Shown: in pieces, positions 44,762 to 54,160 of the stretch | Numbering within the stretch: position 1 is the first letter of the stretch | How the letters are laid out: every line of letters begins with the position of its first letter | Assembly: GCA_903928495.1 (NCBI GenBank) | Contig: CAIYQZ010000031.1 | Location: 21,079-85,078 of the forward strand | Source of the DNA: an uncultured bacterium | GTDB taxonomy: Bacteria > Pseudomonadota > Gammaproteobacteria > Burkholderiales > Burkholderiaceae_C | Direction: 5' to 3' | DNA: 64,000 bases | The notes under the pieces: generated by a model | Seen by the model: only the letters and a program-made list of their open reading frames with translations | Database searches by the model: none | Told to the model about the DNA's origin: nothing | Made by a program: the position numbers and the translations under genes

Positions 44762-45534
44762 ACACTGTGGCATGCCAGCCAGCGTTGATCGGTTTCGGGC
44801 AGGTGCGGCACACCCGGCTGGCACCCCAACGCCACGAGTTTGCGTATGCCAGCTGTTTTTTGATGCTGCCCATGCGCAGCCTGCGTGCCCACGGAGCCGG
44901 AACGCTGTCACGCAACCGGTGGGCGCCCCTGTCGTTTCATGACGCCGACCATGGCGACGGCCGCGCAGATGCCCTGGCCTGGCTGGACGAATTGCTTCAG
45001 CGCGAAGGGGTTGCTCCCGCCACGGGCGAGGTGTGGTTGCACACCTACCCCCGCGTATGGGGTTTCACGTTCAAGCCCGTCAGCTTCTGGCACTGCCATG
45101 CAGCAGACGGGCATCTGGTCGCCATCGTGGCCGAAGTGAACAACACCTTCGGCGAGCGCCACTGCTACCTGCTGGAGGCTCCGCGTTACGGGGTGCCTGC
45201 CACCGCGCGCAAGGTGTTCCATGTGTCACCGTTTTTCGATGTGGCGGGCAGCTACCGGTTTGTGTTCATGCGCACTGCGCCAACGGGTACCGACCACGGC
45301 AAAACCGTGGCCCGTGTGGACCTGCACGGCGACAGCGGTCCCCTGATCCACACCAGCGTCAGCGGTGTGCTGGAGCCTTTGACGGCTGCCAGCAAGCGCA
45401 GGGCGCTGTGGGCCCATCCCGCACTCACGCTGGGGGTGGTGGCACGCATTCACTGGCAAGCCTTGTTGCTCTGGCGAAAAGGTGCGCGTTATGTCAGCAA
45501 ACCGGTGCCCCCAGCCGCTTTCGTGACCCGTTGA
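44758..45534 (+). CDS. DUF1365 family protein
   Basis: 258-aa protein of the DUF1365 family, function not established. Features: N-terminal RHTRLAPQRHEFAYASCFLM, LHTYPRVWGFTFKPVSFWHC, NNTFGERHCYLL and KVFHVSPFFDVAGSYRF. It is conserved next to the amine-oxidase-like and cyclopropane synthase genes in this operon type, so it probably acts on the same lipid substrate. Starts in the ATGA overlap with the preceding gene. Confidence 0.88.
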   Translation: MNTVACQPALIGFGQVRHTRLAPQRHEFAYASCFLMLPMRSLRAHGAGTLSRNRWAPLSFHDADHGDGRADALAWLDELLQREGVAPATGEVWLHTYPRVWGFTFKPVSFWHCHAADGHLVAIVAEVNNTFGERHCYLLEAPRYGVPATARKVFHVSPFFDVAGSYRFVFMRTAPTGTDHGKTVARVDLHGDSGPLIHTSVSGVLEPLTAASKRRALWAHPALTLGVVARIHWQALLLWRKGARYVSKPVPPAAFVTR

Positions 45535-45603
45535 ACCATTCCTCTGTTGTTTGAAACCATTGGCCCTACCCGCACACAGCCGAAGTATTTGACCCAAGCC
45601 GCC

Positions 45604-46875
45604 ATGCCCACACGACTGAACCTCAAATCCCCCGCACTGCCCGACCACTTGGCGCCCACCACTGCCCGTGCGCCATTGCACGCCCAAACCGTGATGAAGT
45701 TGCTGGGCCGACTGCGCCACGGCAGCCTGCATGTGCAGTGGCCAGATGGCAGCCACACACACCACGGACAGACCGCGAGCCATGCACCGGGCCACGCCGA
45801 TGTGGCCACGCTTCACATACACCACTGGCGGGTGTGCGCTCAGGCCTTGAAGTCGGGCGACATCGGGTTTGCCGAAAGCTACATCGCAGGCGACTGGAGC
45901 ACGTCTGACCTCACCACCCTGTTGCGCGTGCTGATTCAAAACCGGCGCGAACTCGACGATGTGGTGTTTGGCAGCTGGTGGGGTCGACTGGCGTACCGCG
46001 CGCGTCACCTGCTCAACCGCAACAGCAAGGCCAACAGCCGCAAAAACATCCACGCCCATTACGACCTGGGCAACGCCTTCTACGCCCTGTGGCTGGACGG
46101 CACCATGAACTACTCGTCCGCTCTGTTCGAGTCGGCCGAGACGCCCATGCGCGATGCACAGCACGCCAAGGTGCGCCGAGCCCTTCGCATGGCCGGCGTT
46201 CAGCCGGGCGACCGGGTGCTGGAAATCGGCTGCGGCTGGGGCGCATTGGCCGAGATGGCCACCACCGAGTTCAACGCCAACCTGGTGGGCGTGACTCTCT
46301 CCACCGAACAACTGGCCTGGGCCCAGCAGCGGATGGCCTCGGTGGGTACCGCAGACCAGGCGCAGTTGCGGCTGCAGGACTACCGCGACATTGGCGTGAC
46401 CACACCCGACGAACCGTTTGACGCCATTTGCTCCATTGAAATGGTCGAGGCCGTGGGTCGCGAATACTGGCCCACTTACTTCCAGGCCGTGGCGCGGTTG
46501 CTCAAGCCCGGTGGGCGGGCGTGCATCCAGACCATCACCATCGACGACGCCCTGTTTGACCGCTACCTCAAGTCCACCGACTTCATTCAGCAATACATCT
46601 TCCCCGGTGGGTGCCTGCCCAGCCCCAGCGCCTTTCGCGAACAGGCGGTTGCCGCCGGTCTGGAGGTGGTGGACGAGTTCGCCTTTGGCCAGGACTACGC
46701 CCGCACACTGGCGCTGTGGCGCGAACAGTTTGTGGCCGAGCACAGTCGGGTGCTCGCGTTGGGCTTTGACCAGCGCTTCGTGCGCATCTGGACGTTCTAT
46801 CTGGCGTATTGCGAGGCTGCGTTCGCCGAACGCAACACCGATGTCATGCAGTTTACGCTGCGCAAACCGGCCTGA
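45604..46875 (+). CDS. Cyclopropane-fatty-acid-phospholipid synthase-like methyltransferase
   Basis: SAM-dependent enzyme of 423 aa that would methylenate or methylate double bonds of phospholipid acyl chains at the membrane surface. Motifs: IHAHYDLGNAFYALWLDGTM (149-168), SAM motif I VLEIGCGWG (205-213), SIEMVEAVGREYWPTYF and FIQQYIFPGGCLPS. Start ATG 45604 is chosen; the frame opens 19 codons upstream at TTG 45547. The N-terminal ~140 residues form the usual lipid-binding part. Within this gene neighbourhood related enzymes are cyclopropane synthases or the methyltransferase UfaM of furan fatty acid synthesis; sequence alone does not decide which. Confidence 0.9.
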   Translation: MPTRLNLKSPALPDHLAPTTARAPLHAQTVMKLLGRLRHGSLHVQWPDGSHTHHGQTASHAPGHADVATLHIHHWRVCAQALKSGDIGFAESYIAGDWSTSDLTTLLRVLIQNRRELDDVVFGSWWGRLAYRARHLLNRNSKANSRKNIHAHYDLGNAFYALWLDGTMNYSSALFESAETPMRDAQHAKVRRALRMAGVQPGDRVLEIGCGWGALAEMATTEFNANLVGVTLSTEQLAWAQQRMASVGTADQAQLRLQDYRDIGVTTPDEPFDAICSIEMVEAVGREYWPTYFQAVARLLKPGGRACIQTITIDDALFDRYLKSTDFIQQYIFPGGCLPSPSAFREQAVAAGLEVVDEFAFGQDYARTLALWREQFVAEHSRVLALGFDQRFVRIWTFYLAYCEAAFAERNTDVMQFTLRKPA

Positions 46876-46878
46876 GCC

Positions 46879-47472
46879 ATGCTTGTGCCCCGGAAGACAA
46901 CCCCAGCCGCGCCCGCAAACCCTGCACGCCGGGCCTGGGCGTTGGCAGCTGTCAGTGTTGCGGTGTGCGCAGCTTGGGCACCGGCGGCGAAGGCGCAAAC
47001 CGAGGCACCCGCATTGCTTCGTGCCGAATTGCCGGGGGCCCGGTTGGTGGGGCAAGGCCGGCTCACCTTTTTCGGGCTCAAGGTGTACGACGCTCGCCTT
47101 TGGGCTGCACCGGGGTTTGACCCTGCCCGCTTCGAGCAGCAGGCCTTTGCCCTGGTGCTCTCCTACCTGCGAGGGCTCAAAGGGCCGTTGATTGCAGAGC
47201 GCTCCCTGAAGGAAATGCGTTCGCTGCCCGGCTTCGACGCCAGCCGCGAGTTCGCCTGGCTGACGCGCATGACCGAACTGTTTCCCGACGTCGGTGACGG
47301 CGACACCTTGGTGGGCCTGCACCTGCCGGGCGTGGGTGCCCGCTTCACTCTCAACGGCCAGATGCGCGGGCAAGTGGATGACGCCTTGTTTGCCCGCTTG
47401 TTTTTCGGCATCTGGCTGTCCCCCAAAACGTCTGAACCTGCGCTGCGGCAGGCCTTGTTGGGCGCACCATGA
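46879..47472 (+). CDS. Chalcone-isomerase-like periplasmic protein
   Basis: 197-aa protein with an N-terminal signal peptide (hydrophobic 19-38, cleavage likely at AKA-QT) and a small domain of the chalcone_isomerase-like type: GARLVGQGRLTFFGLKVYDA, FALVLSYLRGLKGPLIAERS, TLVGLHLPGVGARFTLNG and FGIWLSP. Such proteins are often found in this operon type and probably bind a fatty acid or other hydrophobic ligand rather than acting as a plant-type isomerase. Starts 3 nt after the methyltransferase gene. Confidence 0.82.
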   Translation: MLVPRKTTPAAPANPARRAWALAAVSVAVCAAWAPAAKAQTEAPALLRAELPGARLVGQGRLTFFGLKVYDARLWAAPGFDPARFEQQAFALVLSYLRGLKGPLIAERSLKEMRSLPGFDASREFAWLTRMTELFPDVGDGDTLVGLHLPGVGARFTLNGQMRGQVDDALFARLFFGIWLSPKTSEPALRQALLGAP

Positions 47473-48779
47473 CCCCCACGCCTGTGCCGGTGACGGCATT
47501 CGACGGGCCCCGTGGCTGGGTGGCCGGGGTGCGTTATGGGTTCATGGGGTTTCCGCTGGCGTTCGTGGCTTTGCCTTTGTATGTTCTCTGGCCCCACCAC
47601 ATGGCAGCCACCTTTGGCATGTCATTGGCCACCTTGGGCACCTTGCTGCTGGTCGTGCGCCTGCTCGATGCGCTGGTGGACCCGGCCATTGGCCGTTGGG
47701 TGGATCGCAGTGCAGCAGATCAAAATGAAAATAAAAAAGGCATCCAGCGCTTGTCTGTATTGATGCCATTGCTCTTGTTTTTGGGATTTTGGGCGCTGTT
47801 TTTTCCCGGTGTCCAGGCGGACACGCCGCACGCTGGGCTGCTGGTGTGGGCCGGGGTGGCGCTGGTGGTGACGTACATCGCGTTCAGTTGGCTCAGCGTG
47901 GCCCACCAGTCATGGGGTGCGCGGCTGGGTGGCTCCGACACGCAACGGGGCCGTGTCGTGGCATGGCGCGAGGGTTTTGGTCTGGCCGGTGTGGTGGTCG
48001 CCTCGGTATTGCCCAACCTGGCGGGTTTGCCGGCATTGGTGGCAGCGCTTGGTATGGCGCTGGCGCTGGGTGTGTGGTTGTGGTCGCGGGCCGTGGTGCC
48101 CCTGGCCGACCCCCTGGTTGGCCCGACGGCATCGGCCTGGGCCCCGCTGGGGCTGCGTACTTTTCGCCGCTTGCTGGCGGTGTACGTGGTCAACGGGCTG
48201 GCCAGTGCCGTGCCCGCCACGCTCGTGCTGTTCTTCATACAGGACCGCTTGCAGGCCCCGGCGGCGCTGCAACCGGCATTCCTGGGTGGCTATTTTGTGT
48301 GTGCGGCTGCGTCCATTGGCTTGTGGTTGAAGGTCGTGGGCCGTTGGGGGCTGGTGCGTACCTGGGCCCTGGGCATGGGCCTGTCGGTGGCCGTGTTTGG
48401 CTGGGTGGCGTTGCTAGGCGAAGGCGATTGGCCCTGGTTCTTGCTGGTGTGCGCCTTGTCGGGCGCAGCCCTGGGGGCAGATCTGGTGCTTCCCCCGGCG
48501 TTGCTGGCCGGGTTGATCGGGGACGCCGGCGAACGCGGGCGCAGCGAAGGTGCCTTCATGGGTTGGTGGGGCTTTGCCACCAAGTTGAACCTGGCACTGG
48601 CTGCCGGGCTCGCTCTGCCGCTGCTGGGCTGGCTGGGGTACGCACCCGGTCAGCAAGACCCCCAGGCCCTGTGGGCGCTCACGGTGGTGTATGCCGTGGT
48701 GCCCTGCGTGCTGAAGTTGGCCGCAGCAGCTTTGTTGTATTTGTTTTTCCTGAAAAGAGGTTCCCATGAAACGGCGTGA
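47469..48779 (+). CDS. MelB/GPH-type MFS transporter
   Basis: Twelve-segment major facilitator of 436 aa, of the glycoside-pentoside-hexuronide/cation symporter type: LLLVVRLLDALVDPAIGRWV marks segment 2 and the following loop. The loop leading into segment 3 (about 84-104, starting DQNENKKGIQRLSVLM) is coded by a copy of the interspersed repeat. Starts in a 4-nt overlap with the chalcone-isomerase-like gene and overlaps the next gene by 14 nt. In this operon type the cargo is unknown; a lipid or lipid precursor is a reasonable guess. Confidence 0.87.
   Translation: MTPTPVPVTAFDGPRGWVAGVRYGFMGFPLAFVALPLYVLWPHHMAATFGMSLATLGTLLLVVRLLDALVDPAIGRWVDRSAADQNENKKGIQRLSVLMPLLLFLGFWALFFPGVQADTPHAGLLVWAGVALVVTYIAFSWLSVAHQSWGARLGGSDTQRGRVVAWREGFGLAGVVVASVLPNLAGLPALVAALGMALALGVWLWSRAVVPLADPLVGPTASAWAPLGLRTFRRLLAVYVVNGLASAVPATLVLFFIQDRLQAPAALQPAFLGGYFVCAAASIGLWLKVVGRWGLVRTWALGMGLSVAVFGWVALLGEGDWPWFLLVCALSGAALGADLVLPPALLAGLIGDAGERGRSEGAFMGWWGFATKLNLALAAGLALPLLGWLGYAPGQQDPQALWALTVVYAVVPCVLKLAAAALLYLFFLKRGSHETA
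47719..47775 (+). repeat. Interspersed ~50-nt repeat, copy D (inside the MFS gene)
   Basis: atcaaaat ... ggcatccagcgcttg matches copy E exactly over ggcatccagcgcttg; the distal half is more diverged. It lies in sense orientation and in frame within the transporter coding region. Confidence 0.55.
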
Positions 48780-49335
48780 ATGGTTTTCCCGCACCGGCGC
48801 GCTGGCGCTGTCCACCGTGGCAGGCTCGGCCGGGTTGATGGCACTGGGGGGCTGCGCAGGCCCCACTATTGACCAGTACCGTGCCGACAAGCCGGTGTTG
48901 GATCTGCGCGAGTATTTCAATGGAATGCTGGATGCTTACGGGGTGTTCACAGACCGGTCGGGGCAAGTGGTCAAGCGCTTCACCGTGCTGATGACCTGCA
49001 CCTGGGTGGGCGACGACGGCACGCTGGACGAACTGTTCACCTATTCAGACGGCAGCACCGAGCGACGTGTGTGGCGACTGAAAAAATGGCCCGATGGCCG
49101 CTACACCGGCACCGCCGGTGATGTGGTGGGAGAAGCGCAGGGCCAGGCGCGCGGCAACGCCTTCCGTTGGGGCTACACCCTGAGCTTGCCGGTGGATGGC
49201 AAGGTGTACGAGGTGCAGTTTGACGACTGGATGTACCTGATGGACCAGCGCGTGATGCTCAACAAAGCCGTCATGACCAAGTGGGGCGTGCGCCTGGGTG
49301 AGGTCACCCTCAGTTTCGTGAAGCGTGGTGTGTGA
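48766..49335 (+). CDS. DUF3833 family lipoprotein
   Basis: 189-aa protein with a signal peptide ending in lipobox LGGC (about residues 27-30) and a DUF3833 domain: LDLREYFNGMLDAYGVFTDR, FTYSDGSTERRVW, and GDVVGEAQGQARGNAFRWGY. Probably anchored in the outer membrane, with a beta-barrel-like ligand-binding fold. Function unknown; conserved in the same operon type. Its ATG lies inside the transporter gene end. Confidence 0.86.
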   Translation: MKRREWFSRTGALALSTVAGSAGLMALGGCAGPTIDQYRADKPVLDLREYFNGMLDAYGVFTDRSGQVVKRFTVLMTCTWVGDDGTLDELFTYSDGSTERRVWRLKKWPDGRYTGTAGDVVGEAQGQARGNAFRWGYTLSLPVDGKVYEVQFDDWMYLMDQRVMLNKAVMTKWGVRLGEVTLSFVKRGV

Positions 49336-50120
49336 TGGGCTTGTTCAGCGCCTACAACCCCCCGCTGGCCGACTGGCGCGGCCGAGTGGTCTGGCTGGTG
49401 GGGGCGTCCAGCGGCATCGGGGCAGCCACGGCCGTGGCCTTGCATGCGCGTGGGGCGCAGGTGGTGGTGTCGGCGCGGGGCGAGTCAGCACTCAATGCCT
49501 TGTGCGCGGTGCACCCAGGCATGGCAGCGCTGGCGCTGGACACCACGGACGCCGATGCCGTCAGCCGCGCGTGCGACGAGGTGGTGTCGCGCTTTGGGCG
49601 CATTGACCTGATGTTGTATTGCGCGGGGCACTACAAAGCCATGTCTGCGCTGGACTTTGACCTTGCCCAGCACAAACGGCACCTGTCGATCAACTACGAG
49701 GGCGCGCTGAACGTGCTGGCCGCCGTGCTGCCCGTGCTGCGGCGCCAAGGCCAAGGGCATGTCAGCCTGGTCAGCAGCGTGGCGGGTTTCAGGGGGTTGC
49801 CTCAGTCGCTGGCGTATGGCCCCACTAAAGCCGCACTGACCCACCTGGCCGAGGTTCTGTATCTGGATCTGCACCCCCTGGGCCTGGGGGTGAGCGTGAT
49901 TCACCCCGGCTTTGTGCAAACACCGCTGACGGCGCAAAACACGTTTGCCATGCCTGCCCTCATCACGCCCGATGTGGCCGCCGAGCGCATGCTGGCGGGC
50001 TGGGCGAAAGGAGCGTTCGAAGTGCAATTCCCCAAGCGCTTCACGCTGTGGATGCAGTTGTTGCGCATACTCCCCAACCGCCTGGCTTTTGCCGCAGTGC
50101 GCCGCATGACAGGCCATTGA
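49335..50120 (+). CDS. Short-chain dehydrogenase/reductase
   Basis: NAD(P)-dependent oxidoreductase of 261 aa. Cofactor motif VGASSGIGAATAVAL (TGxxxGIG type), the NAG-equivalent YCAGHY, S of LVSSVAGFRG and the YGPTK pair (catalytic Tyr and Lys). The ATG shares one base with the DUF3833 stop (TGATG); a GTG one codon earlier is possible. Member of the lipid-modification operon, substrate unknown. Confidence 0.88.
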   Translation: MGLFSAYNPPLADWRGRVVWLVGASSGIGAATAVALHARGAQVVVSARGESALNALCAVHPGMAALALDTTDADAVSRACDEVVSRFGRIDLMLYCAGHYKAMSALDFDLAQHKRHLSINYEGALNVLAAVLPVLRRQGQGHVSLVSSVAGFRGLPQSLAYGPTKAALTHLAEVLYLDLHPLGLGVSVIHPGFVQTPLTAQNTFAMPALITPDVAAERMLAGWAKGAFEVQFPKRFTLWMQLLRILPNRLAFAAVRRMTGH

Positions 50121-50143
50121 CGCCCCCCGGTAGCCCTTTGCCC

Positions 50144-50602
50144 ATGACCTCTGCAACAACATCTGCTGCCCACTTCGGCCCCGCTGCCGATCGCGTGGCG
50201 GCATTCTTTGAAGCCCTGCAGCCTGTCGACCTGGAGCGTTTGGCTGAGCTGTATGGCCCCGAGGCACGATTCAAAGACCCGTTCAATGACGTGACGGGCT
50301 TGCCGGCCATCCGCCACATCTTCGAGCACATGTTTGTCAACCTGCACGAACCCCGGTTTGTGGTGACCGAGCGCCTGGTGCAGGGGTCGCAGGCGGTGCT
50401 GGTGTGGGAGTTCCATTTCCGCTTCAAGACCGTGCGGCCCAGCGAGGCGCAATGCATCCTGGGTGCCAGCCACCTGCGGTTTGACGAAGCGGGGCTGGTC
50501 ACGCTCCACCGCGACTACTGGGATGCGGCGGAAGAACTGTACGAAAAGCTGCCGGTGGTCGGCAGCGTGATGCGCTGGCTCAAGCGTCGCGCTGCGCAGT
50601 GA
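50144..50602 (+). CDS. NTF2-like (SnoaL-type) protein
   Basis: 152-aa protein with the cone-shaped NTF2-like fold pattern: an N-terminal helix AADRVAAFFEALQPVDLERL, YGPEARFKDPFNDVTGLPAI, FEHMFVNLHEPRFVV and HRDYWDAAEELYEKLPVVGS. This type is often named nuclear transport factor 2 family protein. Last gene of the eight-gene operon, 23 nt after the SDR gene; converges with the GST gene. Likely a small-molecule binding or isomerase subunit; no reaction is assigned. Confidence 0.85.
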   Translation: MTSATTSAAHFGPAADRVAAFFEALQPVDLERLAELYGPEARFKDPFNDVTGLPAIRHIFEHMFVNLHEPRFVVTERLVQGSQAVLVWEFHFRFKTVRPSEAQCILGASHLRFDEAGLVTLHRDYWDAAEELYEKLPVVGSVMRWLKRRAAQ

Positions 50603-50626
50603 GGCGCAAAGCCTGCCTGGTGCCCC

Positions 50627-51244
50627 TCAGGTGGGGGGCAGGCTGTCGGTGAAGCTCTGCCGGGTTGCCAGTTTCTCGGCCAGCTTGGCCAGGTTGGGGT
50701 GTGCCGCACGCCAGCCAACGGCGGGGAAACGGAAATCCAGGTAACCCAGCGCACAGCCCACCGCCACATCGGACAGGCTGAAGTGGATGCCACTGCAAAA
50801 CGGTTTGTCTCCGAGGCCTTGCGCCATGGCTTTGAGCGCCAAGTCAATTTTGCCCAGTTGCCTGTCGATCCACGCCTGGCTGCGCTGTTCGGCGGGCCTG
50901 AGGGTCCAGATGTCCTCCATGCGGGCCAGGATGGCGGCGTCGAGCAGGCCGTCGGCCAGTGCTTCCCAGGTTTTGACTTCTGCCCTTTCACGGCCGCCCG
51001 AGGGGATGAGCTTGCCCACCGGTGACAGTGTGTCGAGGTACTCGACGATCACACGTGAGTCGAACACGGCTTCTCCGCCCTCCATCACCAGGCAAGGCAC
51101 TTTGCCCAGTGGGTTGAACCGTGCCATCTGTGTGTCAGCGGCCCACACGTCTTCCAGTACGAACTGGTAATCCAGTTTTTTTTCCGACATGACGATGCGC
51201 ACTTTGCGCACGTAAGGGCTGGTGGTGGAACCGATGAGTTTCAT
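50627..51244 (-). CDS. Glutathione S-transferase family protein
   Basis: 205-aa cytosolic GST: N-terminal thioredoxin-like domain MKLIGSTTSPYVRKVRIVM with serines in the active-site position, cis-Pro motif GKVPCLV and the glutathione-binding DSRVIVEYLD, then an all-helical C-terminal domain from about 85. Similar to the YibF-like branch. Divergent from purB, sharing a symmetric promoter region. Confidence 0.92.
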   Translation of the reverse strand: MKLIGSTTSPYVRKVRIVMSEKKLDYQFVLEDVWAADTQMARFNPLGKVPCLVMEGGEAVFDSRVIVEYLDTLSPVGKLIPSGGRERAEVKTWEALADGLLDAAILARMEDIWTLRPAEQRSQAWIDRQLGKIDLALKAMAQGLGDKPFCSGIHFSLSDVAVGCALGYLDFRFPAVGWRAAHPNLAKLAEKLATRQSFTDSLPPT

Positions 51245-51278
51245 GCGTGGGGGAAATGGGATCGACCGAGGAGCGTTT

Positions 51279-52741
<1,463 letters not shown>

Positions 52742-52760
52742 GTCCGTTCCGAAATAAATT

Positions 52761-52812
52761 AAACAAAATTGGCATCCAGCGCTTGATGGTAAAGCGTTTG
52801 TAGCTATACAAA
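52761..52812 (+). repeat. Interspersed ~50-nt repeat, copy E (abutting yaeQ)
   Basis: aaacaaaattggcatccagc ... ttgtagctatacaaa fills most of the purB-yaeQ gap and ends 1 nt before the yaeQ ATG, so it supplies the sequence where a ribosome-binding site would be. Confidence 0.7.
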
Positions 52813-52813
52813 T

Positions 52814-53374
52814 ATGGCCATCAAATCCACCATTTTCAAGGTCAACCTGCAAATTGCAGACATCGACCACGGCTACTACGCCGACCACGCGCTGACCCTG
52901 GCCCGTCACCCCAGCGAAACCGACGAACGCATGATGGTCCGTCTGGTGGCGCTGGCGTTGAACGCCCATCAGTTGCAAAGCGTGTGCAACGGCGACGGCA
53001 CGCTGGCCTTTGGCGCAGGCCTGTCCGACCCAGACGAGCCCGACGTGTGGCTGCGCGACTTCACCGGCCTCACGCGGCTGTGGGTCGAGGTGGGTCAGCC
53101 GGAAGATAAGCCCATCCTGAAGGCTTGCGGCAAGGCCGATCAGGTGGTGGTCTACGCCTTTTCATCGGCGGCCGATGTGTGGTGGAAGGGCATTCAGACC
53201 AAGCTCACCCGCCCGCAAAATCTGGCGGTGTGGCGCGTGCCCACCGAAGTTGCCCCCCAACTCGCGGCGCTGGCCGAGCGCAGCATGCAATTTCAGGCTA
53301 CGCTGCTGGAAGGTGTGTTGACGCTGGGCAATGCCGACAACACCGTGTCGTTGGAATGTGTGCGCTGGATGTGA
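52814..53374 (+). CDS. yaeQ: YaeQ family protein
   Basis: 186-aa member of the YaeQ family, whose fold is related to PD-(D/E)XK nucleases but whose function is not settled. Features: MAIKSTIFKVNLQIADIDHG, HPSETDERMMVRLVALALNA, PDEPDVWLRDFTG and WVEVGQPEDKPI with the acidic residues of the nuclease-like core. No Shine-Dalgarno is visible because the repeat copy abuts the start. Followed 18 nt later by the MBL-fold gene. Confidence 0.92.
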   Translation: MAIKSTIFKVNLQIADIDHGYYADHALTLARHPSETDERMMVRLVALALNAHQLQSVCNGDGTLAFGAGLSDPDEPDVWLRDFTGLTRLWVEVGQPEDKPILKACGKADQVVVYAFSSAADVWWKGIQTKLTRPQNLAVWRVPTEVAPQLAALAERSMQFQATLLEGVLTLGNADNTVSLECVRWM

Positions 53375-53392
53375 TGACTCACCGGAGCTGAA

Positions 53393-54160
53393 ATGGCTAT
53401 TGAACTGTTCAACCAAAACGGCCATGTGTGCCTGATGTTCTCCCACCTGTCCGACGAGGGTGGGGAGGCGGTGCAGGCCAACCAGTTCCTGGTCATCCAC
53501 AAAGACCACGGTTGCATCATCGATCCGGGCGGCAACATGGCCTACAACGAAATGCTGCTGACCGTGGGGCGGTACTTTTCGCCGCAGAAGCTCGACAAAA
53601 TCCTGGCTTCCCACGCCGACCCGGACATCATTGCCTCGCTCGACCGCTGGATGACCAGCACCCAGGCGCAGCTCTACATTTCGCGCCTGTGGGAGCGGTT
53701 CGCGCCGCACTTTTGCAAGCCGGGCAAAACGCAGGGCCGCATCGTGGGCATTCCAGACCCCGGCATGCGCATTCCCGTGGGCGAGACCGAACTGGTGGCG
53801 CTGCCCGCGCACTTCATGCACTCGGAAGGCAATTTCCAGTTCTGGGACCCATTGAGCCGCATCCTGTTCTCGGGCGATCTGGGTGTGTCCATCGTCAGCT
53901 CTGCACAGGCGGGTACACCGGTCATGTCGCTGGCCCAGCACATTCCCAAGATGGATGCTTTCCACCGTCGCTACATGGTGTCAGGCAAGGTGCTCAAGCT
54001 CTGGGCGCGCATGGTTCGAGACCTGCCCATCGACATGATCGTGCCCCAGCACGGCTCGCCCATGAAAGGTGCGGCTGTGTGGGAGTTCATCGAATGGATC
54101 CAGACGCTGGACTGCGGGATCGATCACCTCACCCAGGCCAATTATTCGGTACCCGCCTGA
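53393..54160 (+). CDS. Metallo-beta-lactamase-fold protein with oxygen-binding di-iron-like site
   Basis: 255-aa cytosolic protein resembling the di-iron domain of flavodiiron proteins without the flavodoxin part. Likely metal ligands: H74, D76 and D78 in SHADPD (Asp where Glu is usual), H140/H143 in PAHFMHSEGN, D162 in SGDLG and the late His of VPQHGSPM. The family (ODP-type) binds oxygen or acts as an oxygen/NO sensor or reductase; the activity here is inferred. Its last 19 nt overlap the convergent DUF3717-DUF1289 gene. Confidence 0.82.
   Translation: MAIELFNQNGHVCLMFSHLSDEGGEAVQANQFLVIHKDHGCIIDPGGNMAYNEMLLTVGRYFSPQKLDKILASHADPDIIASLDRWMTSTQAQLYISRLWERFAPHFCKPGKTQGRIVGIPDPGMRIPVGETELVALPAHFMHSEGNFQFWDPLSRILFSGDLGVSIVSSAQAGTPVMSLAQHIPKMDAFHRRYMVSGKVLKLWARMVRDLPIDMIVPQHGSPMKGAAVWEFIEWIQTLDCGIDHLTQANYSVPA

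Noticed and set aside
45226..47499. A 757-codon minus-strand frame
   Set aside because: Spans several real plus-strand genes of the lipid operon (DUF1365, methyltransferase, CHI-like); composition is shadow-like.
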